Source: Polyodon spathula (taxonomy: Eukaryota; Chordata; Actinopteri; Acipenseriformes; Polyodontidae). Taken from it: DNA of 64,000 bases. The stretch is from positions 20,949,975 to 21,013,974 of the forward strand of contig NC_054547.1 in assembly GCF_017654505.1 (NCBI RefSeq), read 5' to 3'. Shown here piece by piece: positions 24,062-37,145 of the stretch; position 1 is the first letter of the stretch, and each line of letters opens with the position of its first letter. The notes below the pieces were generated by a model. That model ran no database searches. It worked only from the letters and a program-made list of their open reading frames with translations, and was not told where the DNA came from. Made by a program: the position numbers and the translations under genes.

Positions 24062-24103
<42 letters not shown>

Positions 24104-24260
24104 TTTGTGTTGTTTGTGATGATATTTTTTAGTTATCATTCTTGTTTAATAATAAAAATAAAACATTTTAAAAAAGTGTCGTCCTGGAATATTGTCCACA
24201 TAGTGTGGTTAGTATTTTCTTACAGTAGACCGCTCTCTGCGTCTCTCACTCATTCTCGGC
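22952..24260. other. Intergenic; microsatellites and a possible DNA-transposon end
   Basis: No gene seen. It contains CAGTACACCCTCGCTATAAC near 23,510, a motif reminiscent of pogo/Tigger-like inverted repeats, but I could not find its partner. Also a short TAA tract (23,719-23,740), a C run of about 30 (23,837-23,866) and an (AT)n tract (24,067-24,105). Confidence 0.5.
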
Positions 24261-24264
24261 ATTA

Positions 24265-24795
24265 CAGTTTCCCACACTGTCGCCATGTCTCTCTCGCTCG
24301 GTCTGCCATCTCATCTGTTAGGTGGCGTGATTCCAAGGTGTTGAAGTATTTTGTCTGCCCTTCGTGTGTTACTCGCAGCCGTGCCAGGTATAGAAGAGAG
24401 TGCCTTATGCCTTTAGCTATGAGCACTTTCTTAATACCATCATACTATTTTCTTTTTGGCAGTAGCTCGGCTGAAATATCCAGGTAGATTGAGATACATT
24501 TATCCATGAATTTCAGTTCTCCTCTCTCACGAGCCCGGCGAAGAATAAGTTGCTTGGTTTGAAAGTTCAGCAGGTGCAGTACGAGAGCACGTGAAGGTGC
24601 ACTAGGGCCCTTCGGCTTGGATGCTAGTGTTCTATATGATCTTTCAACTTCAGTTGGAGTTGCTTCGTTCATGTCCAAGAGTTTGCTTTCATGTCCTAGA
24701 TAAAAAATAAAAAAGACATGCCTAAATATTACCAGGGAGTTTGCTACCATTCCGCCAAGCCTGCTTGTGTTAAGGAGTAAAGGGTCAGTATTCAA
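24265..24795 (-). pseudogene. L1-type LINE ORF1 relic (RRM and C-terminal domain)
   Basis: Minus-strand reading gives ALVLHLLNFQTKQLILRRAR, then GELKFMDKCISIYLDISAEL, LPKRK, a TAG stop, KKVLIAKGIRHSLLYLARLR and VTHKGRQNTST. This is the characteristic order of the L1/transposase-22 family: the end of the RRM (F..K..IL..AR), the C-terminal domain (ISIF.D.S.E...RR) and ARLRVTH. The protein binds LINE RNA. At least one in-frame stop and no ORF2 next to it; the N-terminal coiled coil is not recognisable. Confidence 0.72.
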
Positions 24796-25204
24796 GTAGC
24801 CTTATTATTGTTGTCATTCCATTGAGTGCTTAGTTTGGAGGTTTTAGGTGTGGAGGATTACTTTAGAGGAGAGATTAATGTCAGAAAATGACACAGTGTT
24901 GTGGAGAGAAGCATGAACCCGGGAACACAGTGAATGGAATAGATAAGACCCGGAGTTTCTTTAGCTTGTCAGTGAACAATGCCGTGGATTAGCTTTTCTC
25001 CTAATATAAAAATCAACAATTAGCTAACATGCAAGGGTGTCAATGGGTTAGAAAGAAGCCTCTATAAAGCTATCAAGTGAATTTCATTGGAATAAGCTGG
25101 GATTCATGGAATGGGGTGCGCAGTGCTTAGATCTGAAAAGACCAGTCTCATAGAGCAGACACTGGCAGTGAGTAAATATAACAGGCTGCCATTGCAGCTT
25201 TACT
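24796..25204. other. Intergenic, nothing recognised
   Basis: Mixed-composition sequence between the L1 relic and the minisatellite. No coding similarity, tRNA-like fold or repeat noticed. Confidence 0.5.
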
Positions 25205-25210
25205 CTTTCA

Positions 25211-25440
25211 CACTGAGCTACTCAAACCCACTGCTTTTCACACTACAGCCCAGCACTAACCACTGAGCTACTCAAACCCACTGCTTTTCACACTGCAGCC
25301 CAGCACTAACCACTGAGCTATTATTCAAACCCACTGCGCGGCGCGGCCCAGTGCTTTGCCTAACCACTGAGCTACTCAACCCACTGCCTCCCACACTGCA
25401 GGCCAGTGCTTTGCCTAACCACTGTGACAGCAGAGCCAAA
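25211..25440. repeat. Minisatellite of about 50-55 bp units
   Basis: CACTGAGCTACTCAAACCCA followed by CTGCTTTTCACACTGCAGCC starts at 25,211, 25,261, 25,311 and 25,365, with a partial unit near 25,420. The first two units differ by one base; later ones have diverged and lengthened. A related fragment appears at about 25,485-25,510. No coding meaning. Confidence 0.8.
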
Positions 25441-28400
25441 CCACTCCTGAATGAATAGAGGAGACTAACTTTGCAAAGCTAAACCCCACTGCCTCTCACA
25501 CGCAGCCCAGCATGCACATCAGTCAACAGGGAAAGAAGCTAGTTGAGTAATGACAGAAAAGAAGGTGATAAAGGGGCGGGGGCAATTTCACTCTCCAGGC
25601 AACCTAGGAAGTGCGAGACTAGATGAAAAAAATGAATACAGCTCTTCCATTAACTTGATATGGTACCAGCTATTTTTATATCTGCTTTAGCATGTGTTTC
25701 TTTCAAAACTGCACATATTAGACTTACTTAATGAACTGAAATGGGGAAGAGTTATTCCATTAGCTGTGAGCCCATAGGCAAGGTAAAACTTACAATTGCT
25801 GTTAAATATATCTTTGAAGAAGTCCTGGCTTCTTCAAGCAGATTAATATTAGTGTTTGTGTGTGTCCTGATGTTTAGGAGCAAGCACACAAGAAAATGTT
25901 GACAACCTGTGTCAATTCAAAGGAAGTTGTTATTGTAAAGCCTTTGGTTTTGAATAGAGGTGCAAACAGGTGAAAGCCTGTCATCAGTCAGAGGGGCCAG
26001 GGCCTAGGTGTGCGCACAAGGAGTTTAAAAACTTTCCAAAGAAGCTATGTTCACTTCAGGGGCTTCAGGCATAATCACTGCACATTTAAGATAATTCTAG
26101 GATGACAGCTGGTGGGCAGAAAAGTAATTTCCATGCTTTCTAATCGAGCCAGGTTGTCAGATTGAGATTAGAGTTGATTTGATAGAAATTGTGTTTGACA
26201 ATTTTTTGGAGTTGGCCCAGGCGGCCCCAGGTATTTTGTTTGTCTGTTTCAAGGTGCTGCATGGAAATTTTGATTTTCCACACCTAGGAGATAATTCAAC
26301 TTTATGGGTTCCCCAGCTGTCTCCAGAAATTTGTTGATTTATTTCCAGCACATTGCTAGCCTGTCGCGTCTCGCTTTCAAAGTAACAGGAAACAAGTTTT
26401 TTTTTTTATTATTCTTTTTTTGGCACCAAGGTAATATCATTTTTTATTCTTCTGAACCTGAGTGAGAGATTGCCAAAATATCTTGTGAAAAGAGGTGGGG
26501 ACACATATTAGCATTGCACTAAAGGCTTACAGGTGAAGCATTATGCAGTGAACCCTGTGCAACAGTCATTTACTTCCCCATCTCACTTCCCTGCAATCTT
26601 GAATTCAGAATCAATCTTTGATGCAACAGTTAGCATGATAATACTAATCATAGGAGAAACAACTATATAATAATCTGTTTAAATATCTGAAAATGAACAT
26701 GTCAATGTGAACCACTGCTTTCTCAAATGCCTCGTGAAAGCACAACAACATGAGCATTGCTCCCTTCTAGTCTTTTTTGCTTGTTTTCAGAGTATGCAGA
26801 TTTTTCAAGCACAGCTCTGCAGCATAGCCTACCTCCTTGTCATTGCTATTGGACGTCCATTGTTTTCAGTCTTTTAAAAATGCTATTGTCCTTTTGAATT
26901 TATCTTCCTCCTATAAAAACTAATTTTCTTTCCTCCTACTATATTATCGCTAGCAATATGATCTCATTTTCTTGTACTGGTTCTGTGCTTGTATTTTACA
27001 CTTTAATGTGGAATATGAAGATATAGAAGTAAAAGTTGCTGTTGCCTCCTGGTTCCTTTTTCTTTTTAATTTATACAGCCCAATTATTTTCCCCCTGTTT
27101 TTCTGCCCATGTTCTGAATTTCCCATAATGTTGAGATGACTATAGTGAATGGATGTGCATGGCAGGGGAACGTATTTAATTATTTTGTTAGAGGCTATCA
27201 CTTTGCAGTTTAAATGCAATGGTTAATGCATACCCAAATTACCATTGAAAAAAGTTAGTTATTAGAAGGCTGAGTTTTATTTCACTCACCCCAAATTAAA
27301 TAAACCAATAGACCCAAATTTAAGACCCTTATTTAATGGTACATAAACACTGACATGTTTTACTTTTATTCTTGCAAGTATGTATGTTACAAAATAAATA
27401 CCCACATACCTTATTGCTCCCACAAAACTAATGCCCTACTACATCTAATTTATATTTACAAATACAAACTACACACAAATCTGAACACTTTTTGATTTAC
27501 CTCATACCTCCTCCTTACACCCAGTTCAAAAGCCGTCTTTTTTTAATGCCTGCAATGTTTCATTAGATGGCAGTATTTGCATACTTCATTAACAAGCGGT
27601 ACAGTCATATTCCAGCATTGCCAAAATCCTGCTGTGTCGAGACATTTCTTTGCTGATTTCTGTGTTTCTTTCTTTCAGACATTGATGTGTTGAGTTGCCT
27701 TTAGTTTTTTGCCTAACCCATCTGAACAATCTCAAGGATATAACAATTAACCAGTTAAAACATTCATTAAAGTGCTTTCAATCCAAAACCGAACCAGTTG
27801 TAATGTTTTATGAGAAACAAAAGTAATGACTCTTCATTGCTGGCCATTCTGAAGAACAGATTAGAAAAACAATTTAAACACCTTGCAAACTCAGTACCTG
27901 CCTGTGAACAGAACGGCTGGTGGGTGACGTCAGACCAGGAAGAGACCGAACACTGCATTAGCGTTGAATGTGTTGGTGTGTGAGTTTTAATAATAAATAA
28001 AAGATTTAAACAAAACTCTTTCACAAAACAAACAAAACAGCACAGTGGCCAAAATAAACAGACAAACAGACATGGAACAAACAAGTATCATGCAGGTATA
28101 AAACCAGCAGGGGCAGCAATTACTTTCTATATTCTTTTCTTTATCTCATGATTCGCGTCTCTTGTTCCGCCGCTGAACACACTAACCTCACTCAGCCAAA
28201 GCTGCGGATATTTATACATGTGACCGTCTCCAGATTAATAATAAATGAATCAAACTGGAGACTGTCACGTTCTGCATGAGTTTAGCATGGATGGGGAATT
28301 TTAACATGGTGTGGTATGGTGTACTCCATCTCAGTACCTTCCTGACTGTCCATGAGGACCTAAATCCTTGTTTTTGTTAAATCTAGAATACTCTCCCGTT

Positions 28401-30261
28401 AAGGGTAAACTTAGAACTCAATTAAAAGGATATGAAACACAGAAATACAATTTCTGTAACTTGGAATAAAATGCCCATTGATGTACGCTGACTGACCAAA
28501 AAAACTGGAGCATGTCAGTAAAGTGAACAAACCCAATGTATGCAAATGTATACAAATGAATGTTGACCAGCACGTAAAGACATTTTTACAGAAAGACACA
28601 ACCAGAAGGATTGTGCACAATATATTGTGACAGACATGCAGCAAGATAGGAGAGAAACCACCTACATCATTTTTTATAAATCTATCATGCACCCAAAGAA
28701 CTGAAATTGCTCAGCCAGGACTCAAACTTGCACTCCCCTGACTGTGTAACTATTTACCTTTACCAAGTAATCCAGTCCTGCAAAACTTCTGAAACTGTGC
28801 AAGCACCTGGGGCTTGGTAACTCCAAGCTTGTATTTTTGTTAAATTGATTTCATTTTTGTTTTGCTTCTTTCTTTTATCAGGAAGCAGCAAGTCTAGTTT
28901 ATAGTGCCTGTATATGTATAATCAAATGTATAATCGTTAATATATAAATTCGAATTAACGCTTCACTCAGATATCAGCGTTTTAATAGACGCCACCCTCG
29001 AATAAACACTGCTGTCAATAAGGAAACGGAAGGGTATTTTTTCTACCCCTGCTCAAAAATCAAATAAGGAAATGCACAACATGGCTACGTGCACGTGACA
29101 CCCCGGAAGAGACTTCCTCAATCGACCATGTAATACAAACTAATGTACACACACCTTAGTAACCACATTTAATTTTATGGCACAGTCCCAACAGACAACC
29201 CACGATGAACTACTTACAGCACAGCAGTTCTTCCCGTCGTTTTTTTTTTTTTTTTTTTTTTTCCCCCAGAAGCGTTCTGTGCCAACACAGCAGGGGGTAA
29301 AACAAGGGCTGTCTGTTTACCTCGTCCTCAGTACTATACAATTATATATATAATGTGTGTGTGTAAGCAATAAGGCACAACAGGATGTGGGATTTACTCT
29401 AATATCCACAAACCCAGGTGCGTTATAAGTCACGAGAGGAAGCCAAGTGGCTTTAACCGCCCAGGGCATGTGGAGATTAGAGTATATCCCACACTCTGAA
29501 GTGCCTTTTTGCACTTAGAAAATGGATCAACGAACATTACAAAAAACAAACAAAAAAACAAAACAAAAAAACTGTAAAAACATGTTTCAATTAACAAAAA
29601 TTTTAATTAAATATCTTTCCACCTCTGTTATTTGCATGGAATACCCAGTTACTTGTCAAACTGACTTTGCAATTTACAACTTGTTAACGTGAGAACTACT
29701 GGGCCAGTGTTAAGAAACAATTTAAAACAATGCAGGGCACAACAAAAGACATGATACCCTCGTACCTGGCCACATTTAAAGGGTATGGCAGAAATTGTCT
29801 AGATGAATTTATAAATGTTCATCATCAGATCACACAGCTGCGCAGGGAGTGGGTCCAGAGGCAGCAGGAAGGCAGACTGAAGAAGGAAGGACAATAGGAC
29901 CAACGACAACAAAAACATCTTTTAACCCCAGTCTCTGTAAGAGGGACCCAAATCTTTTGTGAAAAGCTGAAAGTTTAAAAGATGTTTTTAAGAAAATATT
30001 TATTTTCAAAATGGGATAGGGAAACGCCATAGTTCAGGGAGAAGAGACAGAGCGATCAGAATGGCGAGTTTTGAATTTATTTGAATACTTACATTTGCTT
30101 TTTTTCACTACTTTAATTAATCATTGTTGTCCGATTCAGATTCATTCAATATCTCATGTATGCTATAATATCAACACCCCCATGTGACCTATTTTGACCA
30201 ATCAGGATAAAGTATTTCAAATACACACACACAACACACACACACACACACACATATATAT

Positions 30262-30293
<32 letters not shown>

Positions 30294-30445
30294 TATTACA
30301 AATACAGATAAATTACAAACAAACAGGCAAATTACAGAGTGAAATTATAATAACTGAGTAGGATATATTTTAGTTTTAACAGAAATCAAACCGATATTCA
30401 GAGAATATTTTTTGTTAAGAAAAACAGCTGCATCACTCTCAACTT
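25441..30445. other. Long intergenic stretch, possible LTR remnant near 27.9-28.3 kb
   Basis: About 5 kb in which I see no gene. Between 27,900 and 28,280 there are LTR-like ingredients (AATAAATAAA on the plus strand, a TATTTATA motif, GACTGTCAC), but orientation and borders do not agree, so I do not call it. Also a T run at 29,239-29,262 and a mixed (CA)n/(TA)n microsatellite at 30,221-30,295. Confidence 0.5.
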
Positions 30446-33070
30446 GGTAGGTGTTAGAGAAACTTGGTTGTCTGAGAGTGATGGGGACGAATATAATATT
30501 TGTGGTTATACACTGTATAGGAAAAACAGGCAGGACAGAGGAGGTGGTGGGGTATACATAAGAAAGAGTCTTGAAGCCCAGGTGTTAAACCTGGACAAAG
30601 AAAACAAAGCCGAATCAATATGGGTCAGAAAAACTGACACAAATTCAAAGGGCATAATAATAGGAACATGCTATAGACCGCCAGATTCAGACAGTGAGAA
30701 AAATAATCTGTTATACAATGACATAAAAAATGCATGTAGCAAAGGAGAAGCAATACTAATGGGGGATTTCAACTTCTCCCATATAAAATGGGAAAACCAT
30801 GGAGCACGACGGATGAAATTGAAATGGTGGAAATGACAAATGACTGCTTCCTAACACAATTTGTCAAGGCACCGACTAGAGGGGAGGCATTCCTTGGTTT
30901 AGTCTTTTCAAATAACGAAGATAGAATAACTAAAACAGAGGTCAGAGAACCACTAGCAAACTCAGACCATAACATGGTCTCATTTGAAGTGTTTTTTAAA
31001 ACCCCAAAAGTAATGACTAAAGCTAAGGTTTACAATTTTAGAAAAACAAACTATGAAGGTATGAAACAGAGACTAACAGAAGTAGATTGGAGTAAAATAG
31101 AGAAAACATGGACAGAAAAAGGATGGTTATTCTTCAAAAATGTAGTACTAGAGGCGCAAAACAATTACATCTCTAAAGTAGACAAATCTAAATGTAAAAC
31201 TAAATTGCCAAAATTGTTTAATAGATCAATTAAAAAAAAATATTCAGCGAAAAAAGGCACTTTACAGAGCATTAAAAAGGGACCAAAAAGAAAGTACACG
31301 GAACTGCAAACGCAAGTCAAAAAGGAAGTTAGAAAGGCCAAGAGAGAAATAGAAATGAACATTGCTAAAGGGGCTAAAACCAATTCCAAAATGTTTTTTC
31401 CAATATTACAACAGCAAGAGAACATTCAAAGAGGAGGTTAAATGTTTAAGAGATACAAATGGCAAAATCGTAGATGAAAAAAAACAAATTGCAAATATAT
31501 TAAATGATTACTTTTCACAAGTTTTGACAAAGGAGGGTACGGATAACATGCCCCACGTCATCCAGTTCCTATCCAATTTTAAATAACTTTAGCATAACCG
31601 AGGCAGAAGTGTTAAAGGGACTAGGAGCTCTTAAAATAAACAAATCCCCTGGGCCGGATGAGATCTTCCCAGTAGTACTCAAAGAAATGAAAGAAGTAAT
31701 TTACAAACCGCTAACCAAGATCATGCAGCAGTCTCTTGACACAGGGGTGGTACCGACAGACTGGAAAAATCCAAACGTAATACCAATCCACAAAAAGGGA
31801 AACAAAACTTTACCAGGTAACTACAGACCAATAAGCCTGACTTCTATTATATGCAAACTTATGGAAACTATAATAAGATCCAAAATGGAAAATTACCTAT
31901 ATGGTAACAGGGTCCTGGGAGACAGTCAACATGGTTTTAGGAAAGGGAGATCGTGTCTAACTAACTTGCTTGATTTTTTTGAGGATGCAACATCGATAAT
32001 GGATAATTGCAAGGCATATGACATGGTTTATTTAGATTTCCAGAAAGCTTTTGACAAAGTCCCGCACAAAAGATTAATTCTCAAACTGAACGCAGTAGGG
32101 ATTAAAGGAATCGCATGCACATGGATTAGGGAGTGGTTAACATGTAGAAAACAGAAAGTACTGATTAGAGGAAAAACCTCAGAATGGAGTGTGGTAACCA
32201 GCGGTGTACCACAGGGATCAGTATTAGGTCCTCTGCTATTCCTAATCTACATTAATGATTTAGATTCTGGTATAGTGAGCAAAATTGTTAAATTTGCAGA
32301 CGACATAAAAATGGATTGAGTGGCAAACACTGTTGCAGCAACAAAGGTCATTCAAAATGATCTAGACAAGATTCAGAACTGGGCAGACACATGGCAAATG
32401 ACATTTAATAGAGAAAAGTGTAAGGTACTGCACACAGGAAATAAAAATGTGCATTATAAATATCATATGGGAGATACTGAAATGGAGAAGGAATCTATGA
32501 AAAAGACCTAGGAGTTTTTGTTGACTCAGAAATGTCTTCATCTAGACAATGTGGGGAAGCTATAAAAAAGGCCAACAAGATGCTCAGATACATTGTGAAA
32601 AGTGTTGAATTTAAATCAAGGAAAGTAATGTTAAAACTGTAGAATGCATTAGTAAGACCTCATCTTGAATATTGTGTTCAGTTCTGGTCTCCCCGCTATA
32701 AAAACAAACATCACTGCTCTAGAAAGAGTGCAAAGAAGAGCGACCAGAATTATTCCGGGTTTAAAAGGCATGTCATTTGCAGACGGCTAAAAGGCATGTC
32801 ATTTTCGACCTGAAAAAAGAAACAAGGACCAGGGGTCAGAAATGGAGATTAGACAAAGGGGCATTCAGAACAGAAAATAGAAGGCACTTTTTTACACACA
32901 CAATCGTGAGGGTCTGCAATCAATTCCCCAGTAATGTTGTTGAAGCTGACACCCTGGGATCCTTCAAGAAGCTGCTTGATAAGATTCTAGGATCAATAAG
33001 CTACTAACAACCAAACGAGCAAGATTGGCCAAATGGCCTCTCGTTTGTAAACTTTGTTATGTTCTTATTT
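30446..33070 (+). mobile_element. CR1-type LINE copy E, 5'-truncated, heavily mutated
   Basis: Starts inside the endonuclease (VGVRETWLSESDGDEYN), runs through the linker and RT and ends with the hairpin variant CAAACGAG ... CTCTCGTTTG and a single TTCTTATT-like tail at about 33,063. Lesions include the loss of about seven bases near 30,795 and frameshifts near 31,385, 31,435 and 31,560. The RT segment 31,609-32,319 keeps TSGVPQGSVLGPLLFLIYIN but ends KFADDIKMD with a stop. There is a stop at 32,641 and a large in-frame loss in the thumb (about 32,790). Flanked on the right by a truncated Tc1 element. Confidence 0.9.
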
Positions 33071-33071
33071 A

Positions 33072-34335
33072 ATCCCAGACAGACTCCATGATGTTATCAG
33101 GGCTTTGTGGGGGCCATACCATCACTTCCAGGACTCCTTGTTCTTCTTCACGCTGAAGATGGTTCTTAATGACTTTCGCTATATATTTGGGGTCGTTGTC
33201 ATGCTGCAGACTAAATTTTGGGTCCAATCAGATGCCTCCCTGATGGTATTGCATGATGGATAAGTATCTGCCTGCACTTCTCAGCATTGAGGAGACCATT
33301 AATTCTGACCAAATCTCCAACTCCATTTGCAGAAATGCAGCCCCAAACTTGCAAGGAACCTCCACCATGCTTCACCGTTGCCTGCAAACATTCATTCGTG
33401 TACCACTCTCCAGCCCTTCGGCAAACAAATTGCCTTCTGCTACAGCCAAATATTTCAAATTTTGACTCATCAGTCCAGAGCACCTGCTGCCATTTTTCTG
33501 CACCCCAGTTCCTGTGTTTTCGTGCATAGTTGAGTCGCTTGGCCTTGTTTCCACATTGGAGGTATGGCTTTTTGGCCGCAAGTCTTCCATGAAGGCCACT
33601 TCCGACCAGACTTCTCCGGACAGTAGATGGGTGTACCAGGGTTCCACTGTTTTCTGCCAATTCTGAGCTGATGGCATTGCTGAACATCTTCCGATTGCAA
33701 AGGGAAGTAAGCATGATGTGTCTTTCATCTGCTGCAGTAAGTTTCCTTGGCCGACCACTGCGTCTACGGTCCTCAACGTTGCCCGTTTCTTTGTGCTGAC
33801 AAAAGAGCTTAGACAGCACATCTGGAAACCCCTGTCTGCCTTGAAATTTCTGCCTGGGAGAAACCTTGCTGATGCAGTATAACTACCTTGTGTCTTGTTG
33901 CTGTGCTCAGTCTTGCCATGGTGTATGACTTTTGACAGTAAACTGTCTTCAGCAACCTCACCTTGTTAGCTGAGTTTGGCTGTTCCTCACCCAGTTTTAT
34001 TCCTCTACACAGCTGTTTCTGTTTCAGTTAATGATTGTGTTTCAACCTACTTATTGAATTGATGATCATTAGCACCTGTTTGGTGTAATTGTTTAATCAT
34101 ACACCTGACTATATGCCTACAAAATCCCTAACTTTGTGCAAGTGTACCTAGAAGAACTGATGCTGTTTTGAAGGCAAAGGGTGGTCACACCAAATATGAT
34201 TTGATTTGATTTTTCTTCTGTTGACTCACTTTGCATTTTGTTAATTGATAAATATAAACTATTAACATGTCTATTTTTGAAAGCATTCTTACTTTACATC
34301 ATTTTTTCACACCTACCTAAACTTTGCACACATGA
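33072..34335 (-). mobile_element. Tc1-like transposon, C-terminal side lost
   Basis: The right end is a long (about 190 bp) inverted-repeat region carrying AAGGGTGGTCACACCAAATA and ending in a CACACCTACCTAAACTTTGC terminus at about 34,330. Inside lies a minus-strand transposase. The left side stops inside the gene, next to the tail of CR1 copy E, so the other terminus is missing. This family differs from the three other Tc1-like elements in the window. Confidence 0.75.
33080..33919 (-). pseudogene. Tc1-like transposase pseudogene (second family)
   Basis: The ATG at 33,919 begins MARLSTATRHKVVILHQQGF, a helix-turn-helix (SQAEISRQTGVSRCAV), then a frame break near 33,815. The frame 33,211-33,819 gives RRSGRPRKLTAADERHIM, LHGRLAAKKPYL, VLWTDESKFEIFGCSRRQFV (first Asp), VKHGGGSLQVWGCISANGVG and ends LIGPKI plus stop. 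Beyond that only broken fragments remain, so the second Asp and the Glu are not in an open frame. Confidence 0.82.
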
Positions 34336-34341
34336 CTGTGT

Positions 34342-34462
34342 GTGATATATATATATATATTATATATAATTATATATATATATAATATATCTATATATAT
34401 TATAGATATATATATATATAATATATATATATCTCATATATATATATATTATATATCTGCAC
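34342..34462. repeat. AT-dinucleotide, partly palindromic tract
   Basis: About 120 bp of (TA)n interrupted by short breaks that make it self-complementary, such as ATATCTATATATATTATAGATATA-like runs. It immediately follows the Tc1 terminus. Likely a slippage-derived microsatellite able to extrude a cruciform. Confidence 0.8.
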
Positions 34463-35089
34463 ACAGTGTGTCTACTTCGTCTAGTTCAAATTGTATCCAA
34501 GTTTCATTAAACTCCACAAAAGAAAATAAACCGTTCAAACAGGATTCATTAAATAAAACAAAAATGAAAACAATGATGTAAACTAAATGGACGGTTAACT
34601 GCAACCAGTCGCTGAATAGGTTTTCACCGGGGTCCACCAAGTTGATAGTTGCTCCAGAATGTCCTTTAGCCAAGGAGGTTTTAGACCTCTAGTCCGAGGA
34701 AAACAAGTGTAGTTTGTCTCCACTTCTCTGTAGGTATTTCAAACAGCACCAGCAAAGGAAAAGGGATATCAGGCACATAAGCAGCACCAGCTTCTTACTG
34801 TTAGTCCTTTCAGGTTTGGGTGTACATAAGCCCAGGTTGCTCACCGGTCGGAAGACAGAGCTAACTTCTTCTTCTCATTAGAGGAAGTTGGCGCATGCCA
34901 TCTAATAACAGACGAAGAGCGCTCTAACGCCCTTCTACAATATCTTCGTCTAGATACATCTTAATTTTCCAGTAGTCAGTGTGTATTGTGATATTTGTTT
35001 TTCTTTCCCTTTTTGTTTTCCCTTCCCCTCCTTCAATATACTGTGTATTGATAAATTATGCACATCTAATGCCTTCAACTGGTTTATTA
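34463..35089. other. Intergenic or 3' part of the adjacent LINE relic
   Basis: No gene recognised. It directly precedes (in minus orientation, follows) the RNase H-bearing LINE relic and could contain that element's 3' untranslated region. Confidence 0.4.
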
Positions 35090-35094
35090 ATACC

Positions 35095-35830
35095 TCTCAT
35101 TGTTGTTTGAATTTATTACAATCTAATATATAATGTTGTACAGTTTCTAACCTTTGACATTCTCTCCATAATCCATCTATATGTTTCCCTATTCTAAACA
35201 AATGCTGATTCAATGCTGTATGTCCAATTCTCAATTTGTTCATTATATTTTCTTCCGCCCTTATCAATTCCCCTCTAGATGTTTCATTCCCTAACCTGAC
35301 CCTTGGTCGTATAGCATAATAAAACCTTCCCTTATGATTGCGTTCCCGTTGATTTTGCCATAATCCCATATTTTTTTTAATTTAGTTATTGCATTTATTT
35401 CTGCCTGGCACAAAGAGTACATATCCATTTTCTTTCTCAGTAACCAATTTTGTGCCATCAAATCCACCTTTTCATTACCTAGCACCCAGATAAATGTGTG
35501 TATGTGTCTCTGATTGCACATTAATTTAAGGCTATTTAAATATCATATATAATATCTTTCGTGACTCCACTCCCTGTCTCAATAGCATTAAGTTAACTCA
35601 AGGAATCAGTAAACACGACTGCTCTCTCTGGTTTAATTTCCATTACTTAATGCATCAAACCTAACGCCAGATGCCAGTGCTTCAGCAGTAAATATAAATA
35701 GGTGATCAGATAATCTTTTCCTTCTACAAGACTCCTTCTCCGGTATATACACTGCCTCCATCTGTATATACATGTAATCCTCCCTTTTTTCCTTTCATAT
35801 ATTAATTTGCCTGTTTTTAATTATTTCTTT
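35095..35830 (-). pseudogene. I-group (Nimb-like) LINE relic: RNase H and C-terminal domain
   Basis: Minus-strand frames, in order: a degraded RNase H region (HLFIFTAEALASG near 35,690 with TAE, TFIWVLGNEKVDLMAQNWL at about 35,430-35,490 matching the xxWVPGHxGxxGNExAD box), then KIWDYGKINGNAIIREGF. After a frame change come RPRVRLGNETSRGELIRAEE, LRIGHTALNQHLFRIGKHID and CQRLETVQHYILDCNKFKQQ. The RLGHT.LN..L...GK and ETV.H..L.C strings are the usual end of I/Nimb-type ORF2 proteins. Endonuclease and RT are absent and several stops intervene. Confidence 0.68.
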
Positions 35831-36058
35831 CCCACTGCACTTATATATAATTTCTGTAAGTTGTTTACACATTTTTGGTTTTTCAAAAGTCCACCTGGGT
35901 ATTTGGATATAATGTTTTCCACCTGCTATAATTCATTGATCTTTGAATCTTCTATCCACTTTCCTACATGAAATCCGAAAGTATCTCCCCCTTTTTCCAT
36001 TGAATCTGTTTATACTGTCAATACCAATTTTCATTTACACAATTTCTGAATGAATGCT

Positions 36059-36791
36059 TGTCACAAAGTAGCTGAGTGAGTGGATACAGGTGCAGAGGTG
36101 ATGCAGTGCAGGAATGAAACAAACATAAAGACTGTAATCCAGTTTGGAAATTATTGTTTTATTTTTATTCCATGTCTGGTGACCAACAAAAATAATGGCA
36201 AACAATAAACAGGTTTGCAGACCCAAGCAATAATAACCAAAAACACGTATCCACCCCACAATAGTACATACATGGTCACCAGTCCTGGGTGAGTGCAGTA
36301 GTGCTTGTGGTGAGTGATACAGGTTATTTGTGACAGTTGTGCAGTGCTGTTCCGACTTTAGTGCTGGCCCTCGGCGACAGCTCAGAAATCGTGTTAGCTG
36401 TCTAGTGTCGTACAAACAAGATGATTACACACAGACAAACAAACAAAACACTCAGGAAACTGCTCTTTTTAATCACACGTCCTTCTTAGTTTTGAATACA
36501 AACCAAGTACAAGGAACAGATTACGATTCTCCATCCCCTTTTATGCTATCACGCATGACCCCTTGGTAAACGAGTGCAGCTGTCTCTACAATCTGCAGCT
36601 GCTACATCATTTCCCTTCTGGGTCAATACGTTCTTGCAACTGAGTCTCGCCTTCTTTTAGACTGACCAACTTCCTGACCCAGGCAAAGAACTGTCAGGCC
36701 AGCCCGTCTAAAGAACTCTGTTCTTGCTGCTTAGCTACCTCACAGGTTGGGATAGAGATTTACAACCAAGATTCATTATATTTCTGTCACA
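36059..36791 (-). mobile_element. Solo LTR, minus orientation
   Basis: Bounded TGTCACAAAG (36,059) to TCTGTCACA (36,791). On the minus strand it begins TGTGACAGAA and has a CATAAAAGGGG TATA-like motif near 36,540-36,550 and AATAAAAATAAAA near 36,160-36,172. Flanks are ATGCT (36,054-36,058) and GTGCT (36,792-36,796), a 4/5 match consistent with an aged 5 bp target duplication. No internal region. A related, truncated LTR lies at 42,307-42,937. Confidence 0.7.
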
Positions 36792-37094
36792 GTGCTCCAT
36801 GCTCAATGCCTTAAGTTTACTCCAATATTTAATATTTAATAATACCCTCCTGAGTTCTATGGCATTTCTCCCATCAAAACCTGTAATGCTGCAACTGGTG
36901 AAGATCGCATTGTTCCTGAACAAATTTACAAAGCTTGAGCCTGTATCTGATTAAAAACCTGCAGTTGTATTTTGTTTGCAGCTCCCAGAAGTTGACATCC
37001 AAAATCCAAAACATTATTATTATTATTATTATTATTATTATACCTAGCTTATTATACCTAAGAGTGATAAAGCTTAAATTTGCATATGCTAATT

Positions 37095-37140
<46 letters not shown>
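36792..37140. repeat. Short gap with (ATT)n and (CA)n microsatellites
   Basis: (TTA)n at 37,014-37,041 and (AC)n at 37,101-37,141. The CA tract touches the left inverted repeat of the next Tc1-like element. Confidence 0.8.

Positions 37141-37145
<5 letters not shown>

Noticed and set aside
27900..28280. LTR candidate
   Set aside because: TATA-like and AATAAA motifs point in conflicting orientations and no TG...CA borders or duplication were found.
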